Shown here: piece after piece, positions 60,104 to 64,000 of the stretch
Numbering within the stretch: the first letter of the stretch is position 1
How the letters are laid out: each line of letters opens with the position of its first letter
Source: Candidatus Obscuribacterales bacterium
Lineage (GTDB): Bacteria > Cyanobacteriota > Vampirovibrionia > Obscuribacterales > Obscuribacteraceae
DNA length: 64,000 nt
Direction: 5' to 3'
Assembly: GCA_019747875.1 (NCBI GenBank)
Contig: JAIEQI010000037.1
Location: 1 to 64,000 of the forward strand
Notes under the pieces: model-generated
Databases searched by the model: none
What the model saw: the letters and a program-made list of their open reading frames with translations, nothing else
Told to the model about the DNA's origin: nothing
Made by a program: the position numbers and the translations under genes

Positions 60104-60304
60104 TTAGATAGTTACCGTGAAGCGTTTCCCGTTTGCTTCGACCACGTCTCCATTTCGAAGCTTGCGACCGCGACGCGTCTCAAGCTCCCCATTGACGGAA
60201 ACATTGCCGTCTCGAATGAAGTGTTTGGCTTCACCACCAGATCCAACAAGATTTTGATGCTTCAGAAACTGGTCAAGTTGGATAAAGTCTTTTTCGTCGC
60301 TCAT
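60104..60304 (-). CDS. small S4-domain RNA-binding protein (YbcJ/YaaA-like)
   Basis: 66 residues comprising a single S4 domain: FIQLDQFLKHQNLVGSGGEA, KHFIRDGNVSVNGELETRRG, RKLRNGDVVEANGKRF. The GxV-xVNGexetRRGrKL-GD signature is that of the YbcJ/RlbA group, which binds structured RNA, often rRNA. Upstream gene of a two-gene unit with the DUF1963 gene. The promoter lies in the spacer shared with the GGDEF-EAL gene. Confidence 0.88.
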   Translation of the reverse strand: MSDEKDFIQLDQFLKHQNLVGSGGEAKHFIRDGNVSVNGELETRRGRKLRNGDVVEANGKRFTVTI

Positions 60305-60466
60305 AACCTGGTTTCAAGGTGGTAAGTGGAAAAAAAAATGCATTATTTGCGCTTTTAAGCAGCAATTCAGCCAGTTCAGGTCTTGACACAGTTATGCCAA
60401 AAGTTAATCATACCAAGTATGCTTTTGCTATGCGCGTTTGGCTAGAAGTCCCTTTTCAAGTAGGAC

Positions 60467-61885
60467 ATGAACTCCTCACCGGATCCCATTCAACTTCTCT
60501 TGCTAATAACCACTCTCGGGATGGTTATTGCGGTAGCTGTTGTCTTGAAAACTCGACGCAATCTCGTCCGCAAGCACGCCAGGGAACTGGCTGAATCAAA
60601 ACAAGCTTTTGAGAGCATCAATACCCAATTGGAGGATGCAAAGAAAAGGCTCGATCAGTTAGCTACGATTGATCCGCTCACCGATTTGAGTAATCGGCGT
60701 GGGCTGGAACGTATCTTGTCAGCCGAAATCAATCGTGCGCAGCGAACAGGCTCACCCATGGTTGGAATGCTGCTCGACTGCGACGATTTTGGTCGGATCA
60801 ATGAAGGATTAGGTCATGCTGTCGGCGATGTGGTCCTAAAAGAGATGGTGCAGCGCATCACAACTACTCTTAGACCATCTGATTATGTCGCACGAATTGG
60901 TGGCGACCAGTTTGTAATCTTACTAACGGACACGCAACTTGCAGAGGCGATTTTGATTGCAGAACGCGTGCGGCTTTGTGTTGCAGAAAATCCAATTCGC
61001 AACTCCAAGGACAACATCTATGTAACTGCCAGTATCGGTGTTGCGCCCCTTCCCTACGAGATTGATTCAGTCGAGGAATTGCTATCGCTGATACGCCACG
61101 CGTTGAAAGACTCGAAGAAAGGCGGCAAAAATCGCGTATCACATCAAGATGATCTGAACACCAATGGCGGTGCTAATGGTGAGAGAAAAGATCTCGACAT
61201 CGTACAATTGCTCAGGCAAGGTGATTGTTTCCGTTGCGTGAAGCACCCGATGTATCGTCTGGCCGATGAGAAAAAGGTCGGGTACGAATTGCTCAGTCGC
61301 GGTCCGGCTGGTGCATTCGAAATGCCTTACGATTTCTTCCGTATCGCCATCGAGAGTAATATTTTGACTCGGGTAGATCTTCGTTGCGTCAAAGCCTGCG
61401 TTGAAATGGCAAATCAGCTTGAGCCCGGTTCGCGATTTGATGTGAATTTGTTCCCATCGACAATTTTGGATACACCGATTGAGCGTTTGGTGGGACTGTT
61501 TCCCGAAGACAAAAGCATCGGCACCTTTTGCGTTGAGATTTCAGAACAGCAATTCATAGGTGATCCAAGCTATTTGAAAGAACACACTGCGGCTCTGAAA
61601 AAAGCGGGAATTCTGGTTGGCATTGATGATGTTGGATTCGGCAGAAGCTCGCTGGAAAGTTTGATCTTGCTTGAGCCTGATGTAGTGAAAGTAGACATCA
61701 AATACGTCGCCGGTATCGCAGTTGATCCACAAAAACAACGATTGCTTCGCCGCTTGGTCAAGGTGGTGCAAGCCTTGGGGGCAGAGCTCGTGGCCGAAGG
61801 TGTCGAGTCCCGTGAGGATTTGGAAGTTGTCAGAGACATGGGCGTTCAATACGCTCAAGGTTATCTCTGGGGCTATCCTAATTAA
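60467..61885 (+). CDS. GGDEF-EAL cyclic di-GMP protein
   Basis: 472 residues. One N-terminal membrane helix (QLLLLITTLGMVIAVAVVL), a short coiled coil, then a GGDEF domain (about 65-225) whose motif reads RIGGDQFVILL at 143-153, Gln replacing the usual Glu. The EAL domain (about 245-472) starts YELLSRG and keeps the metal and catalytic set: DVNLFPS, FCVEISEQ, GIDDVGFGRSSLES, VKVDIKYV, LVAEGVES and YAQGYLWG. So phosphodiesterase activity is likely, while cyclase activity is uncertain. It should tune c-di-GMP at the membrane. Plus-strand gene convergent with the Gly-rich secreted protein gene, 6 bases apart. Confidence 0.93.
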   Translation: MNSSPDPIQLLLLITTLGMVIAVAVVLKTRRNLVRKHARELAESKQAFESINTQLEDAKKRLDQLATIDPLTDLSNRRGLERILSAEINRAQRTGSPMVGMLLDCDDFGRINEGLGHAVGDVVLKEMVQRITTTLRPSDYVARIGGDQFVILLTDTQLAEAILIAERVRLCVAENPIRNSKDNIYVTASIGVAPLPYEIDSVEELLSLIRHALKDSKKGGKNRVSHQDDLNTNGGANGERKDLDIVQLLRQGDCFRCVKHPMYRLADEKKVGYELLSRGPAGAFEMPYDFFRIAIESNILTRVDLRCVKACVEMANQLEPGSRFDVNLFPSTILDTPIERLVGLFPEDKSIGTFCVEISEQQFIGDPSYLKEHTAALKKAGILVGIDDVGFGRSSLESLILLEPDVVKVDIKYVAGIAVDPQKQRLLRRLVKVVQALGAELVAEGVESREDLEVVRDMGVQYAQGYLWGYPN

Positions 61886-61891
61886 GACGGG

Positions 61892-62881
61892 CTAGTGCAG
61901 TTTGCGAACGCCGCTGCGAATTACTTGTCGCGTTTGAATATCAGCGACGTTGATCCATTCGCCACTCTCAGCTGTTTGATCTTTGTGTACAATCCAATCA
62001 TAGTGCTGTTCGCCGTTGAGAAGAACGATTCCAGCACCGCCCTGGTACTTCATTTCTTCAGGAGTAGCTTCTCGCCACTTTCCATCGATCCAGAGATTCG
62101 GAGGATCGTCCTGGTGGATTTTCCAAATGTAAGTGTGTGCTGGTTCAATGGATACAAATCCCATCTTCGCTGCACTATCTCGGCTTGCGAAAAATCCGGT
62201 TGCATTCGTAAACTGCAACTCCCATGGGCCTAGCAACCACTGTTGATTCACAGGGGCTCCATAGTTATCGCCAATAGCGTAACGAACCGTCATATCTCCG
62301 CCGGCTTGCATAAATTCCGGAAGGTCTTGCCAATTAGCTTTAAAATTGACACCGCGTTTTTTAATGGCCGCAACTACAGCCGCACTGGCGGCTTGAGATC
62401 CTTGCCGTCCGGCGTTTGCCTTCAGATAGCCGATTATTTGTTGTTTTGATAAGGGGCCAGTTCCACCAAGGTCTGCCGAAGCTCCACCTTGAGCTTGTTG
62501 ACCACCTGCAGCTCCGCCACCATAGCCACCACCGCCATAAGCGCCGCCTCCAGCTGTAGCGGCACCATATGCGCCACCACCACCATAAGCAGGTCCACCA
62601 CCCGCCGCAGCACCACCGCCTCCAGCGCCAAGTTTTACTAGTTCGTTAGCTCGGAAAGTTCTGGTCGAACCCCCAGGCTTGAATGTGCCGTCCTGCCAAT
62701 CCTTCAATAGGCATTCGACGCCGCCATAGTTGTCCATTTTCACAACCTTTACTTCAACCTTCTCACCATAGGCATTCGCCTGGACGATTTCGCCTGGAGT
62801 AAATGTTTGAGCACAAACTGTCGTGATCGAGCAAAGTGAGATAGTGGCCGCCAAAGCAGCTGCATTCAATAACTTTCTCAA
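61892..62881 (-). CDS. secreted protein with Gly/Ala/Tyr-rich linker
   Basis: 329 residues with a signal peptide (LLNAAALAATISLCSITTVC then AQTFTPG). Residues 25-80 form a small beta-domain (YGEKVEVKVVKMDNYGGVEC). A linker of about 60 residues consists of repeated GGGGAYG-like units. The C-terminal domain (140-329) starts TGPLSKQQIIGYLKANAGRQ and includes LLGPWELQFTNATGFFASRD and EPAHTYIWKIHQDDPPNLWI, a lipocalin-like strand pattern ending GVRKLH. Probably extracellular or periplasmic; function unknown. Spacer 62882-63001 shows only its leader. Confidence 0.75.
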   Translation of the reverse strand: MRKLLNAAALAATISLCSITTVCAQTFTPGEIVQANAYGEKVEVKVVKMDNYGGVECLLKDWQDGTFKPGGSTRTFRANELVKLGAGGGGAAAGGGPAYGGGGAYGAATAGGGAYGGGGYGGGAAGGQQAQGGASADLGGTGPLSKQQIIGYLKANAGRQGSQAASAAVVAAIKKRGVNFKANWQDLPEFMQAGGDMTVRYAIGDNYGAPVNQQWLLGPWELQFTNATGFFASRDSAAKMGFVSIEPAHTYIWKIHQDDPPNLWIDGKWREATPEEMKYQGGAGIVLLNGEQHYDWIVHKDQTAESGEWINVADIQTRQVIRSGVRKLH

Positions 62882-63001
62882 GGGAAACTCCTTTCCAAGA
62901 AGAAGACGACACGCTTCAAAGATTAACGCTGCATCTGATATACCACGAGAAGTCGAGTTTCGTCAGCAGATTCATTCGCTTGAAATTTAGCCACTTAAAG
63001 T

Positions 63002-64000
63002 CTATTTCTCTGTGTCAAGGTCCCTTAGTTTCTTTGATAAATCGGATGGGGCGTGCTTGGATTTAGCAAGTTCAGCCTGTGCTTGTCTTACCAACTGCTG
63101 TGCATCCTTTTGTCTGTTCATCTTCTTTTCTATGAGAGCATTATAGTAATTGCAGAGGGCTATCTGGCTAGGATCTGCGTTTTGCTTATTTAGGCGCTCA
63201 AGTGCAAGCCCAATTATGCCTCGGCAACGTTGAGGAGGTGAAGAATGGAAAAAGAAATGGAGTAGTGAATCAAGAACACGCAGCCGAACCTGTGGGTGAA
63301 TCTTCGGCTCGGAATTTAGCGCATCCAGTAGATTGGACAGTTCAGCTGTCAATGCACCTTCCGTGTGCGAGTTGTATAAGGCTTGGATAAGCCAGAGTCT
63401 TTCAAAGAGTAGTCGTTCATCAACTTTGCTTCCTCTGTACTCGATCCATTCGCTAATTACGGCAGCGGCATCTAAATGCTCGCCCTTCAGATCTCGAAGC
63501 CTACCGATCACTATATTAGAATCAGCATAGGTGTTTTTTGTCAGTGAAGTGCTTTTGATTTTCAACACTGGAGCTGAACCAGATTCAGCCAATTCAATGC
63601 TCATCGTCCTGTTGGCCTTGCGACATAGCTGTAGAATCTTGGCTTCGTCTTCAGGTCTTGGTCCATTAAGGGTTAACTCGAAGGCTAGCCGAGATTGAGC
63701 TTCAGCCACTAGCCTGTCGCCCCGTGGATAGGCTTTGAGAGCCGCGGCATAGCATAATTCCCAGTCCTTCAAAGCGACCTGACCGATGCAATCCTCTGAG
63801 TGGACCCTGGCATGTATTATTCCGCGATAGCAATCGTATTTAAAGCGAGCAAGCTTTTCCGCTGTCGGCGTGTCATCGGGATAGTGATATTGGCTTGCTT
63901 TCTCGATAAGTAACTCATATGCTGCAACTGCTTCGTCATTCTGTCCGTCGCTATCCAAGACTTTCGCTTCCTTTAAATCACGGGAAAGCTGAGCAAAGTT
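63002..64000 (-). CDS. TPR-like protein, 5' end beyond the window
   Basis: The frame is open from 63002 to the right edge, so the gene is partial: at least 332 residues. Helical repeats resemble TPR (SRDLKEAKVLDSDGQNDEAV, AAYELLIEKASQYHYPDD; DAAAVISEWIEYRGSKVDER; ALCNYYNALIEKKMNRQKDA). The C-terminus is basic and ends LRDLDTEK. A TTG near 63958 could be read as a start, but the repeat continues upstream without interruption. No signal peptide can be judged. Probably another scaffold protein. Confidence 0.7.
   Translation of the reverse strand, partial: NFAQLSRDLKEAKVLDSDGQNDEAVAAYELLIEKASQYHYPDDTPTAEKLARFKYDCYRGIIHARVHSEDCIGQVALKDWELCYAAALKAYPRGDRLVAEAQSRLAFELTLNGPRPEDEAKILQLCRKANRTMSIELAESGSAPVLKIKSTSLTKNTYADSNIVIGRLRDLKGEHLDAAAVISEWIEYRGSKVDERLLFERLWLIQALYNSHTEGALTAELSNLLDALNSEPKIHPQVRLRVLDSLLHFFFHSSPPQRCRGIIGLALERLNKQNADPSQIALCNYYNALIEKKMNRQKDAQQLVRQAQAELAKSKHAPSDLSKKLRDLDTEK

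Overview
The window reads as chromosomal DNA from a non-photosynthetic relative of Cyanobacteria; my best guess is the Obscuribacterales/Melainabacteria group. This is an inference from style, not a proven placement: many secreted TPR proteins, membrane Ser/Thr kinases with N-terminal PH-like regions, FHA and PilT proteins, an imuA-imuB-dnaE2 mutasome, long lineage-type hypothetical proteins, and intergenic DNA crowded with short palindromic repeats. Base composition looks near 50% GC throughout, and I see no prophage, intact insertion sequence, CRISPR array, rRNA or tRNA.

Layout. 1-5.8 kb: a 72-bp tandem repeat, a secreted TPR protein, a Nudix protein with a winged helix, a membrane-anchored alpha/beta hydrolase that appears to start at CTG, a second TPR protein and an AI-2E family permease. 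5.8-7.1 kb: gene-poor and repeat-rich. 7.1-13.2 kb: imuA-imuB-dnaE2, with a 5-4-5 palindrome inside a promoter-like sequence upstream that could be the SOS operator. 13.2-20 kb: mostly minus-strand genes (unknown membrane proteins, a LpqC-like esterase, rtcB, trmJ). 20-24 kb: a HEAT-like protein and a large GT39/PMT-like membrane protein carrying four internal SQLCIAPTPS repeats. 24-35 kb: a MITE-like element, an FHA protein, pyrG, gatC, a Ca2+/Na+ antiporter, TPR, AI-2E permease, 3-hydroxyacyl-CoA dehydrogenase, amino-acid permease and a DUF900-type hydrolase. 35-40 kb: two overlapping membrane Ser/Thr kinase genes; the second contains an in-frame copy of the repeat family found at the left edge of the window. 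40-46 kb: a royal-jelly-type beta-propeller protein, a candidate small selenoprotein, palindrome arrays, a TPR protein and two PilT-type ATPases. 46-55.3 kb: a tightly packed six-gene operon (GT2, GT4, sulfatase-like, GT4, secreted unknown, glycoside hydrolase) that looks like a polysaccharide assembly and processing unit. 55-64 kb: unknown proteins, one with a degenerate zincin motif, a Gly/Asn/Trp-rich protein, DUF1963 plus S4 proteins, a GGDEF-EAL protein, a Gly-rich secreted protein and a TPR protein cut by the window edge.

Most worth following: the UGA-containing small ORF with a SECIS-like hairpin (41764-42000), the in-frame palindromic repeat in a kinase gene (37730-37786), the candidate SOS operator of the mutasome (6884-6913), the CTG-start hydrolase, the four-copy motif in the glycosyltransferase loop, and an orphan plus-strand terminator that hints at an unannotated RNA (16276-16650).
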